From Psychrobacter sp. PG1 (GTDB taxonomy: Bacteria; Pseudomonadota; Gammaproteobacteria; Pseudomonadales; Moraxellaceae): a stretch of 64,000 nt of DNA. Position 1 is the stretch's first letter. Every line of letters begins with the position of its first letter. The DNA is taken from NCBI RefSeq assembly GCF_014897815.1, contig NZ_JABUZG010000048.1, positions 62,001 through 126,000 of the forward strand. The letters run 5' to 3'. Below, one piece after another: positions 1 to 8,210 of this stretch. The position numbers and the translations under genes were made by a program. The notes beneath the pieces are model-generated. The model had not been told where the DNA came from and ran no database searches. It saw only the letters and a list, made by a program, of their open reading frames with translations.

Positions 1-47
1 CATATTGCCATGACGATTTAAGTGACGATAATTTAACTTTATTTAAC

Positions 48-872
48 TCAGGCACTCAAACTATCAAGTGCACCGCGTAGCTCATCCATTTTTGCCATGA
101 TTTTTTGCTGAGCGGCGGCAACCGCAGTGCTATCATTGGCATCTATATCAGAAAAATTCTGCACCAAGGCACTACCGACAATAATACCATCAGCATGTGC
201 TCCAATCGCTTTGGCAGACGTTGCATCACGAATACCAAAACCCACACATACTGGCAAATCAGTCGCTGCTTTAATCGCTTGTACTTGAGTCGCAACATCA
301 TCAGTATCAAGCGTTGCCGAACCCGTCACGCCTTTTAATGACACATAATAAATATAACCACCGCAATGGGTCAATACTTGCTCACGGCGCTCAGGTAAAG
401 TGGTTGGTGACAATAAGAAAATTTCATTCATCGAATGGTCAGTTAAATGCTGGGTAAAGCTGCCCGCCTCGCTTGGTGGTAAATCAACCATCAAAATACC
501 ATCGACACCTGACTGCTCACATAACGCGACAAAGTTGTCATAGCCAATGATTTCCACGGGATTGAGATAACCCATCAAAATAATGGGCGTCTGCGTGTCT
601 TGCTGACGGAACTCTGCAACCATTTTTAGCGCATCACGTGTACTCGTACCTGCGGCTAATGCACGCTCTCCAGCTAAAGCGACGACTGGGCCATCTGCCA
701 TCGGGTCAGAGAAAGGTAAGCCTACTTCGATCATATCCGCGCCGTGCTTAACCAAATCATGAAGCAAACCAACGAAGTTGCTTGGATTGGGGTCACCTGC
801 CATCACATAAGGAATCAGGGCTTTTTTGTTTTGTGATTTTAAAGTTTCAAAAGTGCTTTCAATTCTAGTCAT
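48..872 (-). CDS. trpA: Tryptophan synthase alpha subunit
   Basis: Cleaves indole-3-glycerol phosphate to indole and glyceraldehyde-3-phosphate; the indole is channelled to TrpB in the cytoplasmic alpha2-beta2 complex. The 274-residue TIM barrel has the family motif EVGLPFSDPMADGP near residue 49, which holds the catalytic Glu and Asp, and the phosphate-binding GFGIRDA near residue 213. Length is normal. It is the last trp gene visible in the trpF-trpB-trpA set, but it follows a foreign two-gene cassette rather than trpB: the Panacea gene ends 8 bases upstream. Its expression must therefore depend on read-through of that cassette or on a promoter inside it. Only a weak purine-rich ribosome site (GAGA) precedes the ATG. 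Confidence 0.97.
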   Translation of the reverse strand: MTRIESTFETLKSQNKKALIPYVMAGDPNPSNFVGLLHDLVKHGADMIEVGLPFSDPMADGPVVALAGERALAAGTSTRDALKMVAEFRQQDTQTPIILMGYLNPVEIIGYDNFVALCEQSGVDGILMVDLPPSEAGSFTQHLTDHSMNEIFLLSPTTLPERREQVLTHCGGYIYYVSLKGVTGSATLDTDDVATQVQAIKAATDLPVCVGFGIRDATSAKAIGAHADGIIVGSALVQNFSDIDANDSTAVAAAQQKIMAKMDELRGALDSLSA

Positions 873-880
873 AGTAGTCT

Positions 881-1360
881 CTAAATATAGCTTGAGTTTG
901 ATTTATATTCCTGAGCTAGATCAATAAGATTCAAATTATTATATCTTTGGCTAGATGATACTGGGTATGTAGAATATACATAATCTATAAAACTGTTGTA
1001 ATGCATTGTCTTAGTTTTGGATATAACAAAGTCGAGTATTCTCTTATCATCCTGGCTTATAACTTCTTCAGAAAAGATATTATTTTCGTTAATTAGTTTA
1101 ATAACATACTTCGGACTACCATAAAAGTTAAAATCCATTTCTACATCTAAATAATTACTTTTATTGACCTCTTCGAGTACATCATTGACATATGGCCCAT
1201 AGTGGTTGAACAGCCATAATATTTCAGACATTTGTTTACCTTTCAACAAACAACTAAACCAATCAGCTAAATACACTAGCTTAGTTAGTCTTGAGTTTGA
1301 TAACTCATTCGTATAAGGATAATATTTACAGAAATATATAATAATTAGTTCTAATTTCAT
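881..1360 (-). CDS. Panacea-domain (SocA/DUF4065) protein, putative antitoxin
   Basis: A 159-residue protein with the Panacea/SocA/DUF4065 signature: LTKLVYLADW near residue 26, KGKQMSE near residue 40, and the diagnostic YGPYVNDVLEEV near residue 54. In known systems Panacea domains act as antitoxins that neutralise many unrelated toxins, or as proteolytic adaptors (SocA). The start codon overlaps the stop of the upstream membrane/GAF gene as ATGA, so the two are translationally coupled. The pair sits between trpB and trpA and is clearly more AT-rich than the trp genes, which suggests acquisition. Family assignment is from visible motifs; the antitoxin role for this partner is inferred. Confidence 0.8.
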   Translation of the reverse strand: MKLELIIIYFCKYYPYTNELSNSRLTKLVYLADWFSCLLKGKQMSEILWLFNHYGPYVNDVLEEVNKSNYLDVEMDFNFYGSPKYVIKLINENNIFSEEVISQDDKRILDFVISKTKTMHYNSFIDYVYSTYPVSSSQRYNNLNLIDLAQEYKSNSSYI

Positions 1361-2325
1361 AACTGAACCTCAGACTGAATAAGCATCGTAAGCATGAACT
1401 CTTCATCGACATCTTTTGTAGATTGTGTTTCACTATGTATTAACTTGCCACTTACTATCCTATCTGAAAGTTGAGTATGGTAATTTGCGACTTGTTCAAG
1501 AATTCCATCTCTTTGCTTATTCACAAACTCCTTATTCTCACTTTTAAATAATATTACACCAATATGCTCATCAATATGCGTTAGAGCAACTCCAACGTAC
1601 TCACAACTTTTCATTGTTAGACTTTCGGTTTGCTCTTGATCATAATCAAATTTTTGTTTTTGGTAATGTTCATAACCTGACTTGTCATCATAGGAACAAC
1701 ATTCATCATCATAATATTGTCCATGCTCCCACGCTTTACTTAAAGCACCTTTATTAATAGGGAATACCCTAGTATGAATTTCTTTAAATTTTGGGTTCTG
1801 AGAATAACGTCCTAATATCAAAAACTGACCACACTCTTCAAAATATATTGAAACTCTAGTATAAGTATCTAGTTCTAAATTTTTAAATATGCTTTTTAGT
1901 ATAGAAATTACTAGTTGCTCATGAGTTTCTATCAACTTGAGATTCGTTTCTTGAAGCTTAATACCTGTTCTTTCAGACTCTTCTCCTGCTTTCCTTACTT
2001 TTACTTTTTCCATCTCTAACTTTTTTTTGATCTCTGAATTTTCTTCTTTCGATCTTTCCATATCAAAATGGTTGCCTATTGCTGCTAAGATAAGGAATAA
2101 AGATCCTACTCCTATACCCAGCCACCAATTATTATTAGAAGAGACAAATGCACAGCTTATAGAAAAAACTAATGTCGCCACTACATATAAAAAAATATAC
2201 ATTGTTCGATCTAAAAGAGAACCTATCTTTTCGAAAAAGCCCTCTTTAGACGTACGAAAGTAACCGAATTTGTTGAAAGCATTTTTTAAAGCCGAATATT
2301 CTGGTATTACATCACTTTCAGGCAT
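1357..2325 (-). CDS. Two-TM, coiled-coil, GAF-like protein; putative effector paired with Panacea
   Basis: A 322-residue protein with no enzyme motif I recognise. Two hydrophobic helices (about residues 42-62 and 67-84) form a hairpin, followed by a charged Lys/Glu-rich coiled coil (about 88-140). A C-terminal domain (about 140-290) with the pattern RVSIYFEE, FLILGRYSQNP, INKGALSKAW and VGVALTH resembles GAF sensor domains. The gene start overlaps the trpB stop by one base (TAATG), and its stop overlaps the Panacea start (ATGA). By analogy with Panacea toxin-antitoxin pairs, it is the likely membrane-acting toxin or defence effector, with the GAF-like part as sensor. This function is inference. 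Strong AT bias compared with trpB and trpA supports horizontal origin. Confidence 0.65.
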   Translation of the reverse strand: MPESDVIPEYSALKNAFNKFGYFRTSKEGFFEKIGSLLDRTMYIFLYVVATLVFSISCAFVSSNNNWWLGIGVGSLFLILAAIGNHFDMERSKEENSEIKKKLEMEKVKVRKAGEESERTGIKLQETNLKLIETHEQLVISILKSIFKNLELDTYTRVSIYFEECGQFLILGRYSQNPKFKEIHTRVFPINKGALSKAWEHGQYYDDECCSYDDKSGYEHYQKQKFDYDQEQTESLTMKSCEYVGVALTHIDEHIGVILFKSENKEFVNKQRDGILEQVANYHTQLSDRIVSGKLIHSETQSTKDVDEEFMLTMLIQSEVQL

Positions 2326-3599
2326 TACAACTCAATCCCTTCCGCCTTCATTACTGAATGCAAATCTTTGTCACCACGACCTGACATATTGATGATAATG
2401 GTTTGATCAGGCGTCATGGTTTTAGCCAGCTTCAATGCATAAGCAACGGCATGAGCAGATTCAAGCGCAGGGATAATACCTTCTTTACGCGTGACTTCAT
2501 GAAAGCCTTCTAACGACTCTTTATCGGTACAGCCGACATATTCAACACGCTTCATGTCTTTTAAGAAGCTGTGCTCAGGACCAACGCCAGGATAATCAAG
2601 ACCTGCTGAGATAGAATGCGTCTCTTGAATTTGACCGTCATCATCCGCCATAAGATAGGTACGGTTACCATGCAGTACACCGATACGACCAGCGGCTAAT
2701 GGTGCCGAATGGCGACCCGTTTCGATACCGTCACCCGTTGCTTCAACGCCATACATTTTAACGTCAGTATCGTTTAAGAAATCAAAGAACAAGCCAATGG
2801 CGTTTGAGCCACCACCCACACAAGCGACTAATGCATCTGGTAATTTACCCGTCATTTGCAGATGCTGAATACGTGCTTCTTTGCCGATAATCGCTTGGAA
2901 ATCGCGTACCAATAACGGATAAGGATGCGGGCCAGCGACCGTACCGATAATGTAATAGGTGCTATCGACATTAGTAACCCAATCACGCATCGCTTCGTTC
3001 ATGGCATCTTTTAGGGTACGTGAACCAGAAGTCACTGGCACAACTGTTGCACCGAGCAAACGCATACGATAGACGTTCATTTTTTGACGCTCGACATCGT
3101 CGGCACCCATATAAACAATACACTCTAACCCTAAGCGCGCGGCAATCGTCGCCGTCGCTACGCCATGCTGACCTGCACCCGTTTCAGCAATGATACGTTT
3201 TTTACCACTCATTTTGGCAAGTAGTGCTTGTCCAATGGTGTTATTCACTTTATGTGCGCCAGTATGGTTTAAGTCTTCGCGTTTAAAATAAATCTGCGCA
3301 CCACCAATCTCATCGCTCAATCGCTTAGCATGATATAAAGGCGTTGGGCGGCCGACATAGTTGACCAAATCATTGTGATACTCTTCCCAAAATGCAGGAT
3401 CGGCTTTGACCTTGATATATAACGTTTCTAGCTCTTCTAGTGCTGCCATCAAGGTTTCAGAGACAAAGCGACCGCCATGCACGCCGAAATGTCCACGGGC
3501 ATCAGGATATTGATTGAAATCTTGCACGCTTTCTGGATTGGTGAAGGTATTGATAGCTTTAGCAGTGGTAGATAGATCTTTGCTCGCGACATGACTCAT
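2325..3599 (-). CDS. trpB: Tryptophan synthase beta subunit
   Basis: PLP enzyme that condenses indole with serine to make tryptophan. The 424-residue product shows the PLP-lysine motif [11 protein letters not shown], the [10 protein letters not shown] substrate loop and the phosphate-binding GGGSNAIG, all in the canonical order. The first ~25 residues extend beyond many homologues; the chosen ATG has an AGGA ribosome site 7-8 bases upstream. It follows trpF by 101 bases on the same strand. Its TAA stop shares a base with the start of the membrane/GAF gene, so the inserted cassette was joined exactly at the trpB terminus without damaging the enzyme. Confidence 0.98.
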   Translation of the reverse strand: MSHVASKDLSTTAKAINTFTNPESVQDFNQYPDARGHFGVHGGRFVSETLMAALEELETLYIKVKADPAFWEEYHNDLVNYVGRPTPLYHAKRLSDEIGGAQIYFKREDLNHTGAHKVNNTIGQALLAKMSGKKRIIAETGAGQHGVATATIAARLGLECIVYMGADDVERQKMNVYRMRLLGATVVPVTSGSRTLKDAMNEAMRDWVTNVDSTYYIIGTVAGPHPYPLLVRDFQAIIGKEARIQHLQMTGKLPDALVACVGGGSNAIGLFFDFLNDTDVKMYGVEATGDGIETGRHSAPLAAGRIGVLHGNRTYLMADDDGQIQETHSISAGLDYPGVGPEHSFLKDMKRVEYVGCTDKESLEGFHEVTRKEGIIPALESAHAVAYALKLAKTMTPDQTIIINMSGRGDKDLHSVMKAEGIEL

Positions 3600-3700
3600 G
3601 ATAATTCCTACTATAATAAGTGGTATTTTTTAAGATAAATAAGGGGAAAATTTTCCAAGTAATTAGCTATTTAACGGATAAAAAGTTCACGGCTAAAAAA

Positions 3701-4384
3701 CTAGTTACTGATATTCGAAGATCCGCCAAGCGTCTCATTTTGCCATCGGTCGCGTTTTACCGCTTTCATAAAGGCACGCATTTTGGCAGCGTCTTTTTTG
3801 CCTTTGTCAGACTCAATCCCACCGCTGACATCGACCGCATAAATAGGCAAATCTAAAGTGGCAGCGACATTATCGGCATCCAGTCCGCCCGCTAAAATAA
3901 TAGGTAGCGAGCTGTCTTGCGGTAGCAGACTCCAATCAAAACGTGCCCCTGTGCCGCCATATTTATGGGGATGGTAAGCATCCAATAAGATACTGTTCGC
4001 GCCAGCGGCGGCAAACTCATTAATCTCGGCGCTTACGCTAGCGGCAGTGTGTTGGTCAGCATTGATACGCAGCGCTTTTATCCAGCGTTTATTGACCGCA
4101 CTGGCCAGCTGCGCACATTGCTCCGGTGTTTCATCACCATGGAATTGAATGATATCAAAAGCGACCTGATTCGCTAATTCTATCAGCTCTGCGCGCGGCA
4201 TATTCACCACTAGAGCCACTATACTTATAAAAGCTGGCAAAGACGCACTTAACGATTGCGCCTGCTCGATAGTGACAGCGCGTGGACTGGGCGGATAAAA
4301 TACCAAGCCAACCGCATCAACACCCAACTGGGCAGCAATTTTAATATCATTAGGCTGGGTAAATCCGCAAAACTTAACGTGCAT
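3701..4384 (-). CDS. trpF: Phosphoribosylanthranilate isomerase
   Basis: Catalyses the Amadori rearrangement of phosphoribosylanthranilate to CdRP in tryptophan synthesis. The barrel protein begins MHVKFCGFTQPNDIK, with the catalytic Cys at residue 6; the second catalytic residue lies in YAVDVSGGIES. At 227 residues it is slightly longer than the usual ~210 because of a polar C-terminal tail. It is the first trp gene of this cluster, and trpB follows after about 100 bases without an evident terminator, so co-transcription is likely. It diverges from the photolyase gene across a 210-base region. Confidence 0.97.
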   Translation of the reverse strand: MHVKFCGFTQPNDIKIAAQLGVDAVGLVFYPPSPRAVTIEQAQSLSASLPAFISIVALVVNMPRAELIELANQVAFDIIQFHGDETPEQCAQLASAVNKRWIKALRINADQHTAASVSAEINEFAAAGANSILLDAYHPHKYGGTGARFDWSLLPQDSSLPIILAGGLDADNVAATLDLPIYAVDVSGGIESDKGKKDAAKMRAFMKAVKRDRWQNETLGGSSNISN

Positions 4385-4594
4385 GATGTGACCTTAGATA
4401 TAACACTCAGTACGACATTATTAGACTGTCTTCGCTACATTGACGGAAGGTAAACGTCAATTGCCAACGCTAAAGCGTAAATATGAGGATTTGTTAATTG
4501 AATGGTAAATCCATTGCATCCAAAAACTTATCCTAGCATACTTTTATTACCAGTTTTGTTTATGATTGCGATTGATTAATAGAGGGATAGTTGA
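4385..4594. promoter_or_regulatory. Divergent trpF / photolyase promoter region with small inverted repeat
   Basis: The AT-rich gap between two divergent genes must hold both promoters. A 7-bp perfect inverted repeat (ATTGACG at 4439-4445, CGTCAAT at 4455-4461) lies 55 bases upstream of trpF and could be an operator. I cannot assign it to a known repressor. No trp leader peptide was recognised. Confidence 0.35.
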
Positions 4595-6286
4595 ATGTCT
4601 AAAACGGCGGCGGAAACGTCTCATAACACCGATAGCACAGATAGCACCGAAACAAGCAACTTCAACAATAGCGACGATGCCACTAGCGTAAACCCAGCGC
4701 ATTACCTAATGTGGTTTCGTCGTGACCTGCGAGTTCATGATAATACCGCGCTAGCTGCGCTTTGCGAGCAGGCAAATGCGGATAACGCCTCAGTAAGCGC
4801 TATTTACTTCGTGACGCCTGAACAATGGCAAGCCCATGACATGTCGCTGACACAGCTCGACCATATCGCTCGTACCTTGCCTATCCTAGCCAAATCTCTG
4901 CAAACGCAATTAAATATCCACTTAACAGTACAGCTCTGTCCAAGCTTTTCTGACTGTGTTGAGGCGATGCTAGATATCTGTAGCGCGAACCAGATCAGCA
5001 CTGTGATAGCAAATCACGAGTACGAAGGCAATGAGATTAAGCGTGATGAGCAATTAACCAAACAGCTTGCAAACAACGATATAGAATTTATCCGCTGGCA
5101 TGATCAATGTATCTTGCCACCACAAACCATCACCACGAACGATGACAGCATGTATCAGGTGTTTACCCCATTTTATAAAAAATGGCGGCATACCTTGGAT
5201 ATCGGCACCATACAAATGCATGAGGCATCCGCCATAAATGGCAACACTAAAGTCAAACTAGAAGTCTCAAACGCCAATGCTACTATCGAAGATATAGAAA
5301 GAGTAAGTAAAGAGGTAGTCGAAGATTATCAAAAGGCACTGCAAAATGCTGGTTTATTAGAGCACATGGATATAGACGTACAGCTTGAGCACGCTCGGGC
5401 AGCCTACCCTGCTGGCGAAGATGCAGCTTGCCAGCGTTTAGAGGACTTCATCGCTGATGATATCGATAACTACGATATCAGTCGCGATGTACCCAGTTTA
5501 AATACCACCAGTCAGCTATCTGCCTACCTGACTATTGGCGCAATCAGCCCCAGACTTTGCTACTTACAAGCTAACCTACAATTAAGCAAAGCACTGGGAG
5601 AATTACATGGGAATGACGGTGACAACTTAGATAGCGGGGATAGCTTTGACAACACTGATAATAATGACATTAACCGCTGGATAAGTGAGCTGGCTTGGCG
5701 AGATTTCTATCGCCATGTTTTAGACTATAAGCCCGAGCTGATTCGCCATCAAGCGTATAAAAAGGAAACCGATAGCAAGATTAATTGGTCATATAATCAG
5801 CAGGAATTTAATGCATGGTGCGTAGGTAAAACTGGCGTGCCGTTAGTCGATGCGGCAATGCGCTGCCTGAATACAACGGGCTTTATGCACAATCGCTTGC
5901 GGATGGTCACGGCAATGTTTTTAACCAAGGATTTATTGATTGATTGGCGCTTAGGTGAGCGTTATTTTATGCAGCAGCTGATAGACGGCGACTTTGCCTC
6001 CAATAATGGGGGTTGGCAATGGAGCGCGTCGACTGGCACCGACTCTGCACCTTACTTTCGCATTATGAACCCTTTTAGCCAAGCCAAAACCCACGATACC
6101 GATGGCGAATTTATCAAGACGTGGCTGCCTGAGCTAAAAGCTATTCCTGCCACCATCTTGCATAGCGAGGATAAAATGCGTCAAGCACTAGCAAAGGGCG
6201 GTAAATTTTCTGACATTGATTACCCATTACCGATGGTCGAACATAAAGCGGCTCGCCAATTAGCGATTGCTGAATTTAAAAAATAG
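4595..6286 (+). CDS. phrB: Deoxyribodipyrimidine photolyase (cryptochrome/photolyase family)
   Basis: Light-dependent repair of cyclobutane pyrimidine dimers using FAD and an antenna cofactor. The Rossmann antenna domain begins at about residue 37 with LMWFRRDLRVHDN. The FAD domain carries WISELAWRDFYRHVL, the FMHNRLRMV motif and the DNA/FAD signature GGWQWSASTGTDSAPYFRIMNP. At 563 residues it is long for class I enzymes (~470-480). The surplus is a Thr/Ser/Asp/Asn-rich N-terminal tail of ~35 residues and an Asp/Asn-rich insertion near residues 342-367 between the two helical parts. Both look disordered and do not interrupt the cofactor motifs. Transcribed alone, divergent from trpF. Confidence 0.93.
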   Translation: MSKTAAETSHNTDSTDSTETSNFNNSDDATSVNPAHYLMWFRRDLRVHDNTALAALCEQANADNASVSAIYFVTPEQWQAHDMSLTQLDHIARTLPILAKSLQTQLNIHLTVQLCPSFSDCVEAMLDICSANQISTVIANHEYEGNEIKRDEQLTKQLANNDIEFIRWHDQCILPPQTITTNDDSMYQVFTPFYKKWRHTLDIGTIQMHEASAINGNTKVKLEVSNANATIEDIERVSKEVVEDYQKALQNAGLLEHMDIDVQLEHARAAYPAGEDAACQRLEDFIADDIDNYDISRDVPSLNTTSQLSAYLTIGAISPRLCYLQANLQLSKALGELHGNDGDNLDSGDSFDNTDNNDINRWISELAWRDFYRHVLDYKPELIRHQAYKKETDSKINWSYNQQEFNAWCVGKTGVPLVDAAMRCLNTTGFMHNRLRMVTAMFLTKDLLIDWRLGERYFMQQLIDGDFASNNGGWQWSASTGTDSAPYFRIMNPFSQAKTHDTDGEFIKTWLPELKAIPATILHSEDKMRQALAKGGKFSDIDYPLPMVEHKAARQLAIAEFKK

Positions 6287-6372
6287 CGACGCATTACATC
6301 AACACTAAAACCTCAATTTACTAAGAGTTTCAGCTATTAGCTATTGTATTTTAATCACATTATCTACCCTTC

Positions 6373-6548
6373 CTAGGGCGTGTCCTCATTTTAAAAATGG
6401 TGATAAAAATGAGATAAATTACCGTCAAACAAGGAAAGTAGCGCACATAATATTGAAATATTAAGAAGCTGTTTGACGATGTTTGGCAAAATTTAGCTGT
6501 TTTTAACCCATTTAACAAGTAATCGATTGAATTGAGGACACGCCCTAG
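6373..6548. mobile_element. MITE-like element with 16-bp terminal inverted repeats
   Basis: The sequence CTAGGGCGTGTCCTCA (6373-6388) is repeated in perfect inverted orientation at 6533-6548. The outer CTAG (or its central TA) can be read as the duplicated target, which leaves a non-coding element of about 168-172 bp starting GGCGTG. A second inverted pair lies inside (CGTCAAAC 6423-6430, GTTTGACG 6471-6478) around an AATATT-rich centre. This is the architecture of a MITE mobilised in trans by an IS transposase; CTAG-type targets suit IS5-like elements, but the family is inference. It lies 15 bases past the stop of the small membrane protein gene. Confidence 0.75.
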
Positions 6549-6562
6549 CATCAGCTGGCTGC

Positions 6563-6724
6563 TTATAATATGCGGGTTTGGATAACATAAAGAGCATAGG
6601 CTAATAAAGTGAAGCTTATAATTAATAGCACCCATGTCGCAAAAGAAAGCGATTCTTTCGCTTTAGGGCGCTTATTAAGCTGACGTTCAGGCTTAGAAGA
6701 CGGTTTATTATTAAGAGTTGTCAT
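6563..6724 (-). CDS. 53-residue single-pass membrane protein, unknown function
   Basis: A short reading frame on the minus strand beginning MTTLNNKPSSKPE. It has a basic N-terminal half (KRPKAKE) followed by one hydrophobic helix (WVLLIISFTLLAYALYVIQ, about residues 31-49) and a short tail. A strong ribosome site (AAGGTGG) is placed 6-8 bases before the ATG, and codon choice resembles neighbouring genes, so translation is credible. The Lys/Arg-rich N-terminus suggests an N-in topology. It resembles many small inner-membrane proteins of no known function. The MITE begins 15 bases beyond its stop. Confidence 0.65.
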   Translation of the reverse strand: MTTLNNKPSSKPERQLNKRPKAKESLSFATWVLLIISFTLLAYALYVIQTRIL

Positions 6725-6892
6725 ATACGCCACCTTTTATATAGGGTTATATCACCAACGAAATTCATAAGGTGATTATGAATAATAGATAAGCTCTACT
6801 ATACAATATAAATGGCGTTACTTTAAGTGTTTCCAATTAATAAGCTAACGTATGACTATCTAGTCTATGGCTCTAATAAAATTATGTATGCG

Positions 6893-7630
6893 TTATTTTA
6901 CTGGCATCTGGCACGCGCCTGCGCCTTGCGTAGTCACCGTCACTACTGCACCAGTTAACGAAAATAGCTGTTGCAGTTGGGTTTGCGCATTTTCTAGTGC
7001 CATATTCATGACATCACCACGACAAGCGCGTTCGAGTACTTCTTTTTTTGCCATACTTTGCGCTTGTTGCAATATTTTTGGATCGACTTGCATCATGCCA
7101 AAAGCACCTGTTTGCCAATCATAAATCTCGATATCGTCTAGATAAACTGAAAATATCTCTGATGGTGGGATGGTAATATTGATTTGCGGCATCACTGAGA
7201 CTGGCGTATTAGCACCCGCTTCTTGTACCTCATCGACGTTAATTTCAGGCTGCACCACTTGTACCATCTCTGGGGTAAGTGCACTTAAATCAATTCCCGC
7301 CTCCACTCGTCCGCGCGCGATAAACAAACCCTTTTGCTCGTCTTGCCACAGCTTCATCCAACTGCCAGGGCGCTGGCTAGTAATGACGGTATCGACACTA
7401 AACGCCACCGTTTCCAAACGATTCAATTTTTGGATTTGTGTGACCACGCCTTCACGAGTAATGGTTTCTATCGGCTCTTCCTTGGTTATATTCTGCACAC
7501 TATAAATAGCAAAAACGATAGCGGCTAAACCGATGAGCAATATTATCCACGACATCATCGCAATGGGTTTTTTCGCTTGTGAGTTAGTCGCATCATTATT
7601 AACAGGAGATCGATTGTCAGGATTATTCAT
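6893..7630 (-). CDS. DUF4230 family membrane-anchored protein
   Basis: A 245-residue protein with a polar Asn-rich start, one transmembrane helix (about residues 26-45) and an outer domain with the DUF4230 pattern: VVTQIQKLNRLETVAFSVDTV, then GLFIARGRVEAGIDLSAL, a long beta-rich middle, and a C-terminal helix region with ALENAQTQLQQLF. The family is widespread in bacteria and has no proven function. Topology suggests a periplasmic domain tethered to the inner membrane. It stands alone, with a long non-coding region upstream, and is separated from the 53-residue gene by 168 bases. Confidence 0.75.
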   Translation of the reverse strand: MNNPDNRSPVNNDATNSQAKKPIAMMSWIILLIGLAAIVFAIYSVQNITKEEPIETITREGVVTQIQKLNRLETVAFSVDTVITSQRPGSWMKLWQDEQKGLFIARGRVEAGIDLSALTPEMVQVVQPEINVDEVQEAGANTPVSVMPQINITIPPSEIFSVYLDDIEIYDWQTGAFGMMQVDPKILQQAQSMAKKEVLERACRGDVMNMALENAQTQLQQLFSLTGAVVTVTTQGAGACQMPVK

Positions 7631-8210
7631 ATAAACACCCTCAGAGTTTTATCATTTATTTTTATTAAACGTATAACAAATAACTGTCTAAATGATAAAT
7701 GCTACTTTTGAGCAGCAACTTCAAGTAATAACTACCAATACGCTACATAATGACTAGCGCTACCATTTACTATAAACACCCTAAAAACTGGTAAATAATC
7801 GAGTTGTAGTGACCTCATTTGCTCGTTTAAGTCACGTTTAAGTCACGTTTAAGTCACGTTCTGTCTGAAAAAACAAAAAGTCATTGCGTCTTAGGCTAAC
7901 TTTACCTAACATAGTCAGATTGTATAAGCAAAATGTTGGCGTACATCTATTTTTCTGGTCTTTATGCGTAAAGTATGACGCTGCCAACATCAACGTTTTA
8001 ATACAAAATGAAAAGTTCCAGCCTTTTTGTAAGGCGTTTTATGAACGCACTTTCTATTCATGTACTGTTTGTCGCAGTACTTTTTAGCTAGGCATGTCCT
8101 AGACTATTACCAAGTGATACAAAGGTAAGCTTGCGTCGGCCATCAAAGCACACGCTCAACATCCTACTATTTCTTATTTATTTTATCGTTGATAAGGTTA
8201 CGCTTTATTT
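7631..8210. other. Non-coding region upstream of proS and the DUF4230 gene
   Basis: 580 bases without a convincing gene. It holds the promoters of the two divergent neighbours and the short tandem repeat described separately. A 67-codon plus-strand frame at 7884-8087 lacks a good ribosome site and recognisable protein character. I see no riboswitch or tRNA. Confidence 0.5.
7825..7860. repeat. 11-bp tandem repeat, about 3.3 copies
   Basis: GTTTAAGTCAC is repeated head to tail three times without mismatch (7825-7857), followed by a partial GTT. It lies in the gap between the DUF4230 gene and proS. The 11-bp period is close to one DNA turn, so a regulator could contact one face, but replication slippage is an equally good explanation. 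Confidence 0.85.

Noticed and set aside
6360..6635. 91-codon minus-strand frame
   Set aside because: It crosses the whole MITE and overlaps the better supported 53-residue gene in another frame; it has no family character.
7884..8087. 67-codon plus-strand frame upstream of proS
   Set aside because: No ribosome site, no recognisable protein pattern, lies in a promoter region.
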